Shown: positions 1 through 8,639, numbered from the stretch's first letter. The stretch: 64,000 bases of DNA from Aquimarina algicola (GCF_006443095.1 NZ_VFWZ01000002.1:806001-870000); one strand, 5' to 3'. The notes: generated by a model not told the origin, from the sequence alone. Made by a program: numbers and translations.

Positions 1-299
1 ATCTGAGAATGTAGGATGGTTGTAAAAAACAATCCTATGGCACTGACCATAAAATGTGGTTTCTTACTAGGTATAGTCAAATTATTTGATGGCTCATACC
101 TAAGTTGTTTATCATCATAAATCCCACAAACTTTGGTGTTACTCTGGTTATGTATAGATACGATCTGAAAACTTGACATACCTCTGAAATCATGAATTGT
201 ATTTTGACATTGTTGACAAAGTCTTCCCTTGTCAGTTTTAGGCATATCATTCCAAACCTGATTGCATTTTTTTATTTTAGAAAGGTTTACGCTATTCAT
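1..299 (-). CDS. Partial CDS: Cys-rich N-terminal domain protein, C-terminus off the left edge
   Basis: An open frame runs on the minus strand from an ATG at 299 to the window edge, about 99 codons with no stop. The translation starts MNSVNLSKIKKCNQVWNDM and carries cysteines at about residues 12, 28, 31 and 58, including a CQQC pair followed by an IHDF motif. This layout (one Cys, then CxxC, then a V/IHDF segment) is the familiar N-terminus of Flavobacteriaceae proteins that continue into a membrane segment and carboxypeptidase-like regulatory domains. A hydrophobic stretch (SAIGLFFTTIL) begins just before the edge, which fits. The CxxC may bind metal; that is inference. Only the N-terminal part is visible, so the full product is not known. 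Confidence 0.6.
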   Translation of the reverse strand, partial: MNSVNLSKIKKCNQVWNDMPKTDKGRLCQQCQNTIHDFRGMSSFQIVSIHNQSNTKVCGIYDDKQLRYEPSNNLTIPSKKPHFMVSAIGLFFTTILHSQ

Positions 300-336
300 T
301 TGCAATAATTATTCAGGTTTTTTTCACTATTTTCAT

Positions 337-1014
337 TTACCTATGAACAGTAATTACTTTTAGTTTATCTATTAATTTACCATTTGATGCGTTAATACGA
401 TAAATCCAAGGCTTATCTTCTTTGTTTTCAGAGATTTCTCGAACAAAGACATCCCAATAATACAGGGTGTCTTTTTCTTTGATTACTTTTTTTTCTCTAT
501 TGATCGCTACTATAGAATCTTTTCCTTTTAATTTATTTTCTACGATATCTATGGCCTCTTTAAAACAGATAGGGTAATTGTAATAGTCATTATCATTTTC
601 GGTTTTAATAACTTCTCCCGATTTATTATAAAATTTAGCTGTTCCAATTGGAAGATCTCCATAATTATAAGTAAAATCTACAATGCTTAATTTACCGTCA
701 TTTACATTATAGAACAATGATTTTATTATATTGGTTTTCTTGTTTAGTACCATTTTGGTTATAAGACTGTCCTGGTTACTAAATCTAAATAGTTTAATTG
801 AATAATCTTTTGAGTTGACAATTTCAACTTGTTTATATTTATTTAAAGTATTTATCTCAGATTGAGTTAAATCTTTTAAAAAAAATGTTTTCTCATTTTT
901 TAATATAGTTTGGTCAAATTCACAAAGTTCATCATTTTCGATGAATTGCTTTTGTGCAGTGCAACCTATAACAAAGATGAAACAATGAAGTAAGAAGTAT
1001 TTATATTTTTTCAT
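337..1014 (-). CDS. Lipoprotein with PepSY-like C-terminus, putative immunity protein of the adjacent protease effector
   Basis: The 225-residue product has a lipoprotein signal peptide with a VIGC lipobox (Cys about residue 18), so it should be anchored to a membrane facing the periplasm or surface. The last ~80 residues look like a PepSY-type domain: helix FKEAIDIVENKL, then strands ending WIYRINASNGKLIDK. PepSY domains are known in propeptides and inhibitors of secreted proteases. The gene lies 6 bp downstream of the metzincin-like effector gene and completes a vgrG-effector-third gene order. From position and domain I infer that it is the cognate immunity protein acting in the periplasm. 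The lipobox and the gene order are seen directly; inhibition is not shown. Confidence 0.6.
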   Translation of the reverse strand: MKKYKYFLLHCFIFVIGCTAQKQFIENDELCEFDQTILKNEKTFFLKDLTQSEINTLNKYKQVEIVNSKDYSIKLFRFSNQDSLITKMVLNKKTNIIKSLFYNVNDGKLSIVDFTYNYGDLPIGTAKFYNKSGEVIKTENDNDYYNYPICFKEAIDIVENKLKGKDSIVAINREKKVIKEKDTLYYWDVFVREISENKEDKPWIYRINASNGKLIDKLKVITVHR

Positions 1015-1020
1015 ATGGCT

Positions 1021-2472
1021 CTATCTTGAATAATTTGAGTTATACAGTTTCTTCCATTGCCAATGCCATAATTGTTTTCTACTGGATTCATTATTATAGT
1101 CCATATAATTATCAGTACTACCTGGTTTAAAATAATGAGTTTTTCTAGCATCTTTTGTCGGATTTTCTTTAAATGGATGTGGTAATCCAGCTCCATGCAT
1201 GATCTCATGAGGAATTTCTTGATTAGGTTTTATATCTCTATTTTTCATTAACATCAGTGATTTACCATCTAAAGTAATACCGTTTACGTATTTAGGAGGA
1301 TTTCCTCCATCAGTACATTCCATGTTGGTAAAAAATAATAATAATTCATTGTTATTATTATTATGCTGAGGGTTATAGTGCTCAAAAGTGTTAGTAATAT
1401 TGCCTAAAAAACTTGTTTCTTCTGTAGTTGAAAATTTAACTTTATGTGTTGTACCTGATACCATATTGTTTTTAATCCGTCTTAGAAATGCTTGTCCCAT
1501 TCTATCATTAGCTGGAATAGATGTTAAATCTAATATATCTGGAGTTGCATTAACTAAGTTGACATCTACTAAAGCGGGACCAAGTACTGCATTAAAATAA
1601 GTATTTAATAATGCATTGTTAACTTTTTGCACTATAACTCTTTCGTCAATTCTTCTGATACCATCTTTAGCCTCTACAATCACTGTTCTAACATCTATAG
1701 TTTTAGGTACTGGATGCCATACATCAATTGCACCAGAAACCACACCATCTGCTAAAATTTCTATGACAGTAGGGGAATTAAGGGATGCCGATCCATGCGT
1801 ACTACAAGTGATCTCTACTTTACGTGCATCTACAACATCAACAGTATTACCTCTCCTGTCAATTGGGTTAATAGTAAATCCGGGAGGAGCATTAAATGCA
1901 ATAGTACCATATTCATCCTCTCTATTTAGATCTTTATCTAGTTTAAGCGTTATAGTACGATTAATCCTCAAACTCATCTTTGGCACTCGATAATCTTGAC
2001 CTTCTACTGTTATACTTCTATACGAGTCCTTATAGGTAACTGTTCTTCCTGCAACTAAATCAGATTCACAATCTTGTTCTAGGGAGCTTTTGAATTTATC
2101 AAAACCAAAAAGTCCATTTTTTAGGTCGTTACTATCTGCTTTAAATTCTATCCTACATTTCTTTGGTCGTTCTTCCTCCTCCGCTTCAGATTCAGGATTA
2201 ATAAAACTGGGTGTGGGTTCATTGCTATTTGTCGTTTGACTATTATTTTGAAATACATCATTTTCAAAAACCACAAATTCAAAATCTTCTAACTGTGTTT
2301 CAATAGGAGGAGCGGGTTCTGGAGTTCCAAAAAAGACTCCTTCTTTTCCTGTTTCATTAACATTGATCGCTGCATAGGTATTTATGTTTCTACCAAAGTA
2401 ATTGATATCGCCTTCTGCAATATCAGTCATCGTGCCTTTGGCTATTTTTATGATCTGTCCTTTTTTACCCAT
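1021..2472 (-). CDS. Type VI secretion effector with metzincin-like metallopeptidase domain
   Basis: The 483-residue protein is encoded 3 bp after vgrG on the same strand, with no signal peptide. It has three recognisable parts. An N-terminal segment of about 60 residues (GKKGQIIKIAKG ... EGVFFGTPEP) resembles the beta-rich N-termini of other Bacteroidota VgrG-linked proteins. A long central region (about 100-400) matches nothing I recognise. The C-terminal peptidase domain has the zinc motif HEIMHGAGLPH from residue 422 and a downstream NYMDY Met-turn at about residue 457. HExxHxxGxxH plus a Met-turn defines metzincins, in which the three His bind zinc and the Glu is catalytic. The likely role is a toxin loaded on the VgrG spike that cuts periplasmic or surface proteins of rivals. 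Catalytic residues are intact. Delivery by VgrG is inferred from gene order. Confidence 0.75.
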   Translation of the reverse strand: MGKKGQIIKIAKGTMTDIAEGDINYFGRNINTYAAINVNETGKEGVFFGTPEPAPPIETQLEDFEFVVFENDVFQNNSQTTNSNEPTPSFINPESEAEEEERPKKCRIEFKADSNDLKNGLFGFDKFKSSLEQDCESDLVAGRTVTYKDSYRSITVEGQDYRVPKMSLRINRTITLKLDKDLNREDEYGTIAFNAPPGFTINPIDRRGNTVDVVDARKVEITCSTHGSASLNSPTVIEILADGVVSGAIDVWHPVPKTIDVRTVIVEAKDGIRRIDERVIVQKVNNALLNTYFNAVLGPALVDVNLVNATPDILDLTSIPANDRMGQAFLRRIKNNMVSGTTHKVKFSTTEETSFLGNITNTFEHYNPQHNNNNNELLLFFTNMECTDGGNPPKYVNGITLDGKSLMLMKNRDIKPNQEIPHEIMHGAGLPHPFKENPTKDARKTHYFKPGSTDNYMDYNNESSRKQLWHWQWKKLYNSNYSR

Positions 2473-2475
2473 ATC

Positions 2476-4248
2476 TTAAAAAACATTACCCTGTTCACCA
2501 CTATTGTTATTTACTTTTTGATCGGCTTGTTTATTTACATTGCCTCCTGTACTAGAAACGTTCATATCTGCTACAGATTGTCGGGTGATCTTTTCTCCTT
2601 GGCTCTTCATGTCTTTGGATGCTGCTTCATAAATATTTGAAGCCGTTAACTTATAATCCCCTGTAATCTGTTCTACTTTATTTTTGCCTGTGGCTATTTT
2701 TAGATTTTCTGTAGCACGAATCTCCATATTTTTGGATTGTAAAATCAGGTTTTCAGGCGCAGAAATCATAATAGAACTGGTAACAGTATCAAATTGAATC
2801 AGATTACTGTTCTTATCACTGATCACAATCATTTCTCCTCCTTGAGTGTCATTAAGAGTTACCGTATGTCCTGATCTTGAGCGTATTGCTTTGATATCAT
2901 TGCTATTACTTTGCCATTGGCTTGCCTGTGCAGCACCATGGTATAGTGTACCTGCTACAAAAGGTCGTTCTGCATTGCCACCTTCAAAATTTACAACGAC
3001 TTCCTCCCCAAGCTCAGGGATAAAATGAAATCCCTTGTCTGCTCCTGCATGCGGGGTCATCATACGTAACCAAGGGGTCGTTTGACCGCTCATTCTCTGC
3101 CAAGGGAACTGTACTTTAATTCTACTTAACCCATCAGGATCATTATTCTCTACTACCGTAGCAATTTGTATCTCACTCTTTGGAAATTTATTGATATCCA
3201 TGTTTGGATATACCGTAAAGTCTGCTGCTACAGCTTCAAAGGTGTTTTTATAAATTCCTCCTTCTGTATTGGTATGACTAACTTTGGTTACTCGATATCT
3301 ACCATACCCTTGTATAGTAATTACTTCACCAAGATTCACTCCTGGATTGTCGCTCTCTCCTTTAGCAACGACCTGTTTTAAGGCTTTGGCTTTGGTATAC
3401 GCTTCTGCTTGTTGATCTAATCTAGCTTGTACATTTTCATCAGTATACAGATTATGATATACTTGTGTTTGTTTGGTAAATACCTCTTGAGATTTTTGAT
3501 TGGTAAATCCATGATACCCTTCAGATGGAATGGTGACTTCATTACTACTTTTTTGATGTAGCTCATCAGTAAGGTAATCGTTGGTAAAATATTTGAACGT
3601 ATTAGGCACAGAACTAAGCTCTACAGAAAAGTTTTGTAAATCAGTTCCATAACTCAATTCAGTTTCCTCTTCACTAGGTGCTCCAAAAACTAGTTTGCTC
3701 CCATCATAGTAAAACCATTGGTTATAATACGCTGCTAATCGACTGGCAAAATCAAAAGCACTTTGGTTATGCTGTACTGCATAATGTATGGTATCTGAGG
3801 ATGTGGGTGAGAATCGAGTTTCCAGCTTTCCTCTATCATACTCACTAAAGGTATCTTCTAAGATCTCTGCAAGTCCAACATCAGTAAATGAAGCATAGTG
3901 TGCCCCATCATCAGCAAGGATAGAAGTACTTTTAGCATGAAAAATAACCATATCGCTTTTGCCATACTCTGATCCTTTTGCTCCTTCAACTTTAATGATA
4001 ATACCTTTAAACTCCAATTCTCGATAACTTCCTACCTCTAGTGTCGGGGCAATACGAATAGTAATGGTTTCTCCTAAGTGGTCTTTGCTGTCTCCAATCA
4101 ATTGATCAGATAGCCCTTCAACAACATCTGCACGACAGACCAATGTAAGGTCATGGTGCGAAGAAATTTCCTGATTCAGCTTGATACTCTTATAAGAACT
4201 AATGGGTGTACCTGAGATAAATATTTGTGTAGTAGTTTCTAATGCCAT
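2476..4248 (-). CDS. vgrG: Type VI secretion system tip protein VgrG
   Basis: The 590-residue product has the VgrG architecture. An N-terminal gp27-like region spans about 1-350. An OB-fold (gp5/baseplate) core begins near residue 365 (VENNDPDGLSRIKVQFPW) and contains TPWLRMMTPHAG and GEEVVVNFEGG. A repetitive, strand-rich C-terminal tail spans about 470-590 and would form the spike needle. VgrG trimers cap the Hcp tube and carry effectors across the target envelope. No hcp, sheath or baseplate genes lie in the window, so this is an orphan VgrG that would depend on a T6SS encoded elsewhere. The stop is 3 bp from the effector start, which indicates co-transcription and probably translational coupling. 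Confidence 0.9.
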   Translation of the reverse strand: MALETTTQIFISGTPISSYKSIKLNQEISSHHDLTLVCRADVVEGLSDQLIGDSKDHLGETITIRIAPTLEVGSYRELEFKGIIIKVEGAKGSEYGKSDMVIFHAKSTSILADDGAHYASFTDVGLAEILEDTFSEYDRGKLETRFSPTSSDTIHYAVQHNQSAFDFASRLAAYYNQWFYYDGSKLVFGAPSEEETELSYGTDLQNFSVELSSVPNTFKYFTNDYLTDELHQKSSNEVTIPSEGYHGFTNQKSQEVFTKQTQVYHNLYTDENVQARLDQQAEAYTKAKALKQVVAKGESDNPGVNLGEVITIQGYGRYRVTKVSHTNTEGGIYKNTFEAVAADFTVYPNMDINKFPKSEIQIATVVENNDPDGLSRIKVQFPWQRMSGQTTPWLRMMTPHAGADKGFHFIPELGEEVVVNFEGGNAERPFVAGTLYHGAAQASQWQSNSNDIKAIRSRSGHTVTLNDTQGGEMIVISDKNSNLIQFDTVTSSIMISAPENLILQSKNMEIRATENLKIATGKNKVEQITGDYKLTASNIYEAASKDMKSQGEKITRQSVADMNVSSTGGNVNKQADQKVNNNSGEQGNVF

Positions 4249-4410
4249 AGAGAGCGGGTTTTTGAGGTTACTTTTTTGTTTTCTAACATGTTATGCTAAA
4301 AGGGTTTCAAATGTACTATTATATATTGATACATAAAATGGGTACTAGGGGGGTAAAATCCCCTGTAAAACGTTAAATATAAGTTAACGCTTTTAAATAT
4401 AACGATTAAT

Positions 4411-4899
4411 TCATGGTGTCCAGATGTTGACCGGATCAAACTGTTCTAAATATTCCAATAGCAACAGCCTCTTTGTATTAGTGTTTCTTCTTGTCACTTT
4501 GTTACCCTGAATAAAGGAATTTATTTCTTTTTCAAGGGTAGTAGCTGTAAAAGCTTTAATGATATTGTCATTGGTTAGCTCGTAAGCCTCTATATCATTT
4601 GCCATTGTAAAACATAAGGTTTCAAAGTTTACAATAGGGGTAAAAGTGACCAATCTGTATATGCTTATAAAGTGGCAATGATCTTCTAGTTGGTAATATC
4701 CTTTATTAGAGATAGGAAAAACGCTTCGTTTGATTGTATCAGCGGTTAAGCGTTTTTTAAAATTTGCTGCCTGAAATGGAGAGTTTCCACCTACCAAAAG
4801 TGTCTCTATCTTTTGTAGTATGTCAAGGATTTCGATATTGTGCAAGCCTTCAAAGTGTTTGACGACTTTTTGTATGATTTTATCTTGATAGGTTAGCAT
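4411..4899 (-). CDS. Hypothetical protein upstream of vgrG
   Basis: This is a 162-residue soluble protein with no signal peptide or membrane segment. I do not recognise a family. It is rich in helices and aromatic residues (FPISNKGYYQLEDHCHFISIYR) and ends in a basic stretch followed by LLLLEYLEQFD. It lies 162 bp upstream of vgrG on the same strand, so it could be read in the same transcript. A role as an effector-loading adaptor is conceivable but rests only on position. ATG at 4899 is preceded by an A/T-rich leader, as is usual for this phylum. Confidence 0.5.
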   Translation of the reverse strand: MLTYQDKIIQKVVKHFEGLHNIEILDILQKIETLLVGGNSPFQAANFKKRLTADTIKRSVFPISNKGYYQLEDHCHFISIYRLVTFTPIVNFETLCFTMANDIEAYELTNDNIIKAFTATTLEKEINSFIQGNKVTRRNTNTKRLLLLEYLEQFDPVNIWTP

Positions 4900-5116
4900 A
4901 TTATTTTGTACTTTTATTATGATTATTAGTTTGGAAGACCACCAGATACTTTCTAAAGGTTGGGGATTATATCTTGAAACAACAGGAAAAATGCAACTCT
5001 ATTAGAGGACAGTTTGGCGAGCCGAAATAGAGAGTTCAAGAGTACAATGCTTTAGTATAAGTACCTGGTATCTTCACAGGGGGTCAACCCTTCAATTAAC
5101 CACACAAACTCAAAAC
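4900..5116. other. Intergenic stretch without a recognised gene
   Basis: The 217 bp between two minus-strand genes of unknown function show no reading frame with good coding character. The stretch is more GC-rich than its neighbours. It must hold the promoter of the 4411-4899 gene. I see no clear hairpin followed by a T-run. Confidence 0.3.
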
Positions 5117-5674
5117 CTAAACAATGTGGTTGTTCAACAGATAGGTATTAGGGGTAATTAGGTTATGCAATACCATATTGTTATTTGTATTCTTTTTTCT
5201 TTCATATTTAGGTTTTAAATTCTTTGTAATGGTTGGTTTCTGATCATTTCCAAGTTTTCTACAGATCTTAAAAATGATTTTGATAACATCACTGCAAGAA
5301 TGAAGATTAGGTTTGATTAAACTTTCAATTCTCGAATGTATGTATTCTTTATTTCTATGATTTAGGTTATTATACAAAGAAGTCTTCTGTAATCGATCAA
5401 AAATTCTTTTACGAATCTTTGAAATTTCTGCTTCAGGAGTTTTCACTTCTGCATTATGAAATAACACTTGTAATCGTTTTTGATGCACAATAGTAACAGC
5501 TTCTTCTACGTTGACTTTTTCTTCATAGAGATTAGTGATCCATTGATAAATCATAAGTTCGTAAGATTCTCCTTTATTCAGATTATCCTGGAAATCTAAG
5601 ATGTTCATTTGTATTGAATCAATTATCAATTCAAGGTACTTGCTTTCTTCTTTGTTGTCAATATTTCTTTTCAT
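5117..5674 (-). CDS. Hypothetical helical protein
   Basis: This 185-residue protein is highly charged and mostly helical (KEESKYLELIIDSIQMNIL; EISKIRKRIFDRLQKTS), with no signal peptide. I do not recognise the family. The C-terminal 40 residues are Asn- and Lys-rich and low in complexity. It is encoded 35 bp downstream of the small HTH gene at 5710-5922 on the same strand, so the two are probably co-transcribed. The gene is more AT-rich than the T6SS genes to its left. Together with the XRE regulator next door this suggests an acquired accessory segment, though no integrase is visible. Confidence 0.45.
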   Translation of the reverse strand: MKRNIDNKEESKYLELIIDSIQMNILDFQDNLNKGESYELMIYQWITNLYEEKVNVEEAVTIVHQKRLQVLFHNAEVKTPEAEISKIRKRIFDRLQKTSLYNNLNHRNKEYIHSRIESLIKPNLHSCSDVIKIIFKICRKLGNDQKPTITKNLKPKYERKKNTNNNMVLHNLITPNTYLLNNHIV

Positions 5675-5709
5675 CGTTTTTATTTTGGGGTTACGAATGT
5701 TATTTACAA

Positions 5710-5922
5710 TTAGTCGATTTCGTATGAATCAATAAGTTTTTTAATCCATTTATCCAATAATTCTACTTCTTCCTTTTTCAATATTCTTTTATTTTCTTCT
5801 TTATAGAACTTTGCTAAAATACCTCTTGAAAACCCTAGCTGTCTCTCAATTGAAGCTATTCGAAGGCTGTCTTTATGTAAAATCAGCCATCTCTCTACTC
5901 TTTCTCTCTTAACTTTTGACAT
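5710..5922 (-). CDS. Small helix-turn-helix protein
   Basis: This 70-residue protein has a probable helix-turn-helix in its centre (SIERQLGFSRGILAKFYKEE, about residues 24-43). A helix of Lys, Glu and Leu follows. Short proteins of this shape are common in Bacteroidota mobile or accessory DNA and act as DNA-binding regulators. The start ATG at 5922 faces the 350-bp region that separates it from the divergent XRE repressor, so both probably share a control region. The DNA-binding role comes from the pattern of the helix pair only. Confidence 0.5.
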   Translation of the reverse strand: MSKVKRERVERWLILHKDSLRIASIERQLGFSRGILAKFYKEENKRILKKEEVELLDKWIKKLIDSYEID

Positions 5923-6273
5923 AAGTTAGAATCGTATATTAAATGTCTCTGAATATGATATTCAGTGTTAATGAAAAGGAAAATTGAGGTAGTTTTTCCT
6001 TTAACAAAATCTGTTATATATTGACGATTGTTAAGTTTTATATATGTAGTTCTAATATGTTAATGTCAACTAATAGTTTACATTTAGTTCTATTTTATTT
6101 TTGAAATAACAATTTATATTCAAAAAAAAGTTAATGTCTACCTTATGTTTACTATTTTAACATCTCGTATCATATTAATTACGTATTTTTGTAAATAATT
6201 TGTTGCTAAATTAGCAATTAATAGTTTACAAAGCAAATTATAGTTTACATAATTTAATAAATTAACATTTAGA
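5923..6273. promoter_or_regulatory. Divergent control region with repeated TAGTTTACA operators and a 15-bp palindrome
   Basis: This 351-bp, very AT-rich region separates divergent regulator genes. TAGTTTACA occurs at 6074-6082, 6222-6230 and 6241-6249, and TATGTTTAC at 6144-6152. The last two TAGTTTACA copies are 19 bp apart, about two helical turns. A perfect palindrome, TTGCTAA-A-TTAGCAA, lies at 6203-6217. A Bacteroidota -7 element TATTTTTG lies at 6184-6191, just upstream of these sites and pointing at the XRE gene. The arrangement fits autorepression by the XRE protein; the assignment of the operators to it is inference. Confidence 0.55.
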
Positions 6274-6750
6274 ATGTTCAAACAAATTGGGGAGAATATC
6301 AAAATCCTTAGAGGTAAGAGAAATATATCTCAAACTGACCTTGGGGAAAAGTTAAATGTAAGCAGACAACAAGTTGCAAACTATGAAAAAGGAGATACTA
6401 CAATTCCATTAAATAGTGTAATGCAAATTGCCGATATTTTTGGTCTGTCTATTGATACCTTAGTTAAGTCTAGGTTAGCTGAACTTAGCGATTCCAAACT
6501 AACCGATTTATTAAATAATAATCTTGAACACCAAAATCACTTAGGGCATTTAGGTATAAATAAAGAAAATTCATCAATTGGGAAGCTACATGATTATCTA
6601 GATAGTATCGTAAAAGAAAAACTAGAACCGGTTGAAGATTTACTTCGTAAAGTTTTATTGAAAATAGAACTAACAGATCTCAAATATGATTTGAGTGAAG
6701 AGATCAAAAAAGCAAATACATTTATTGAGGAAAAACAAAGAGATAGTTAA
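6274..6750 (+). CDS. XRE-family transcriptional regulator
   Basis: The 158-residue protein has an N-terminal Cro/C1-type HTH (about residues 5-60). The recognition region SQTDLGEKLNVSRQQVANYE is followed by the typical KGDTTIPLNSVMQIADIF. The C-terminal ~90 residues are helical and charged, likely for oligomerisation. Such proteins repress their own promoter and neighbouring genes, often in mobile elements or stress modules. The upstream region holds four similar heptamer repeats and a palindrome that could be its operators. It is convergent with the 6756-6989 gene, with only 5 bp between stops. Confidence 0.8.
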   Translation: MFKQIGENIKILRGKRNISQTDLGEKLNVSRQQVANYEKGDTTIPLNSVMQIADIFGLSIDTLVKSRLAELSDSKLTDLLNNNLEHQNHLGHLGINKENSSIGKLHDYLDSIVKEKLEPVEDLLRKVLLKIELTDLKYDLSEEIKKANTFIEEKQRDS

Positions 6751-6755
6751 TTAGG

Positions 6756-6989
6756 TTAGTCTTTTATGGTTTTGTCTCTTTCTGTTCTATCTATAAAAGA
6801 GTTTAACATTTCCCTTATGTCTTCATTATTGTATTTTGTATCCATCATTTTTACTTCATTTAATAAATCATTACAAAGAGTTCGGTATTGAAACATATCT
6901 ATCTTTCCACTTTCAAGTAAAACCTTAGCTTCATCAAACGCTGCTCTTATTGCTCTATGCTCATTATTAAAATTATAGTTGCCAGACAC
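6756..6989 (-). CDS. Small hypothetical protein
   Basis: This is a 77-residue, acidic and helical soluble protein (EHRAIRAAFDEAKVLLESGKID), with no signal peptide and no family that I recognise. It is the last gene of a small minus-strand unit: lipoprotein (7471-7674), membrane protein (6999-7565), then this gene after 9 bp. The tight spacing supports a shared transcript and a possible shared function with the membrane protein. The stop almost abuts the stop of the XRE gene. Confidence 0.5.
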   Translation of the reverse strand: MSGNYNFNNEHRAIRAAFDEAKVLLESGKIDMFQYRTLCNDLLNEVKMMDTKYNNEDIREMLNSFIDRTERDKTIKD

Positions 6990-6998
6990 GTTTATTTT

Positions 6999-7565
6999 CT
7001 ATTTTTCTTCTTCTTTTTCCTTATTGTTATCTTCTCTATCACTAAAAATGTGATTATCAGCTTTTATGATTTCTTCCATCAACTCAATCTCAAGCTTTTT
7101 CATTTTTCCAACCCTTGCTAAACTCCATCGAACAACAGAAAAGACAATCATTATACCTAAAGAAGTACCGGTGACATATAACCAAGTACTCCCTTTATCA
7201 ACAGTTTTAGAAGAATCAATTACGAAAAAAAATTGAAGTACATAACAAAATAAAGGAACTATCAGAGCAAAAGAATAAGCGCGAAGATACATCCCATACA
7301 TAATTAATATTGGAGAAATAGTTTGACATAAATGCCAAACATAGTTTTCGGTATCTTTCCAGCCATGAGTATTTTCTAACGTAATATCAAATAACAAAAA
7401 AATCTTATCTAAATACAAAATGCATCCAGATAAGATAATCATTATAGTTCCAGTAATCCTTGTTATTCCATTAGTTTCCTCCTTGGTTTCCTGGTCTATC
7501 AGAAGTTTCTTTATCGATAAGATAGGTTTTAAGATCATTGGTATTTTCCAATTGTTCATTATCAA
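6999..7565 (-). CDS. Membrane protein of unknown function, start uncertain
   Basis: The longest frame gives 188 residues with about three to four hydrophobic segments (GTIMIILSGCILYLDKIFLL; ISPILIMYGMYLRAYSF; LIVPLFCYVLQFFFVI; GTSLGIMIVFSVVRWSL) and a charged C-terminus (ELMEEIIKADNHIF ... KEKEEEK). The frame overlaps the upstream lipoprotein gene by 95 bp. An internal Met 42 (start at 7442) would lie just after the lipoprotein stop and directly before the first membrane segment. That start is the more natural one, and an AAGGAGG stretch lies upstream of it. I cannot name a family. It is probably in an operon with the lipoprotein and the 77-residue protein. Confidence 0.5.
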   Translation of the reverse strand: MIMNNWKIPMILKPILSIKKLLIDQETKEETNGITRITGTIMIILSGCILYLDKIFLLFDITLENTHGWKDTENYVWHLCQTISPILIMYGMYLRAYSFALIVPLFCYVLQFFFVIDSSKTVDKGSTWLYVTGTSLGIMIVFSVVRWSLARVGKMKKLEIELMEEIIKADNHIFSDREDNNKEKEEEK

Positions 7566-7674
7566 TTTTTTCCATGGAAATTTCTTCGTCTATTTCAGTT
7601 GAAGAACAACTCCATAAAATTAAAGTGACTAAAAATAAATAAAGTAAGTTCAAAATTGAAAAATTGGCTTTCAT
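7471..7674 (-). CDS. Small lipoprotein
   Basis: This is a 67-residue protein with a hydrophobic signal segment and a LWSC lipobox (Cys about residue 23) followed by SSTEIDEEISMEKIDNEQ. Short acidic lipoproteins with a C(S/T)ST...DEEIS start are common in Flavobacteriaceae, often beside TPR sensors. A second one of the same type lies at 14314-14472 beside the TPR histidine kinase. The function is unknown. It is the first gene of the unit that continues into the membrane protein. Its 3' end overlaps the longest possible frame of that gene. Confidence 0.55.
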   Translation of the reverse strand: MKANFSILNLLYLFLVTLILWSCSSTEIDEEISMEKIDNEQLENTNDLKTYLIDKETSDRPGNQGGN

Positions 7675-8639
7675 AAGTAGAAAATTTTAGTTTTTAAAAA
7701 AATTAAAAAAGTACTCACACACGTCTGTAAGTCTTTGATTTACAAATCAAAACTATGTATTTCTTTTAGAAAAATTAATAGGAAAAATCTTGTTTTTTCG
7801 GAGTAAATTTGCACTCCAAAAAACGAAAAATAAGGCGTTTTCAGAGGTCTATGAGAGAAGTTTAGCACCAAAATTAGATCAAAAACGTTAGCTAACGATA
7901 ATCATGAAGAAAAAAAGCAAAGCAAATCATTTAAACAACTCTAAATCAAATACTTATTAACCGTAATCAAATTACGTATAAACCATATTTTAATTAATTT
8001 TTCAAGAATATCATATGGTTCAAAATTTAGTAGGTCTTCTGATTTTTGGCAAAATCTTAATGACTTAAATATATGTGTGTTTTTATGAATCAATAATATT
8101 TCTCAAGTTCAAAATATTCATTTTCATAAGATTTTTTGTTCGAAAGATTTTTGTTATTCAATTCACAAATATTCTTCTTTTTATGTTGCAAACAACCAAG
8201 GTTTGCTTTACCAGTAAAAAGCAAACAGTTTGAAAACTATAGCGTTATCAATATTAGTACTTTATGTGGGTATTTTGTTTTAGAATTTGTTTAAATGTAT
8301 TAGTTGAATTGTTTTTTAGTAAGGTATCCAAGGATAAGATTAAGTATAGATTTTAGAGAATATATTTAATCTATGTTTAACCTTAAAAATTTGTAATATT
8401 TTTAAGTATTTAATAATCAGTTTATTATGATTAAAAATAAATGATTTGGATTAGCCTGTCGAAGACTTTTTTTATACAAAACCTATAAACAACGGATAAT
8501 ACAGGCCATCACCCTGAACTTGATTCAGGGTCTCAAATTGGTAAGGGAGTCACTTGTGAGATGCTGAGTCAAGCTCAGCATGACGAAGCACACTCACATA
8601 CTCAACACTCAAAGCGAAGTGCACTCACAAACTCACAAA
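7675..8639. other. Long AT-rich intergenic region with hairpins and one possible 18-codon ORF
   Basis: This 965-bp stretch has no conventional gene. What is visible: a T-rich/A-rich hairpin (GGAGT...ACTCC flanked by T6 and A6) at 7793-7822; a TAAATTTG -7-like element at 7804-7811; the 12-bp palindrome CGTTAGCTAACG at 7886-7897; an ORF of 18 codons starting MKKKSKAN at 7904-7960; and a 9-bp stem (GTTTGCTTT/AAAGCAAAC) at 8201-8226. The last 190 bp hold REP-like palindromes (8512-8530, 8562-8580). A small RNA or short peptide gene is possible but not demonstrated. Confidence 0.35.
8512..8580. repeat. REP-like pair of palindromes
   Basis: CCCTGAACTTGATTCAGGG at 8512-8530 and TGCTGAGTCAAGCTCAGCA at 8562-8580 are two 19-bp interrupted palindromes. 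A partial CTGTCGAAGAC element lies just upstream at about 8458-8468. The same trio recurs many times at 15470-16110 and 17470-17800. Such intergenic palindromes are dispersed in flavobacterial genomes. They can form stem-loops in RNA read from either strand. Confidence 0.75.

Noticed and set aside
4400-7700. Prophage or integrative element
   Set aside because: XRE and small HTH genes suggest accessory DNA, but no integrase, structural phage gene, transposase or attachment repeats were seen.
7720-7770. Possible tRNA anticodon arm (CTTTGATTTACAAATCAAA)
   Set aside because: Only a self-complementary stem is present. No acceptor stem, D-arm or T-arm of a tRNA could be found around it.
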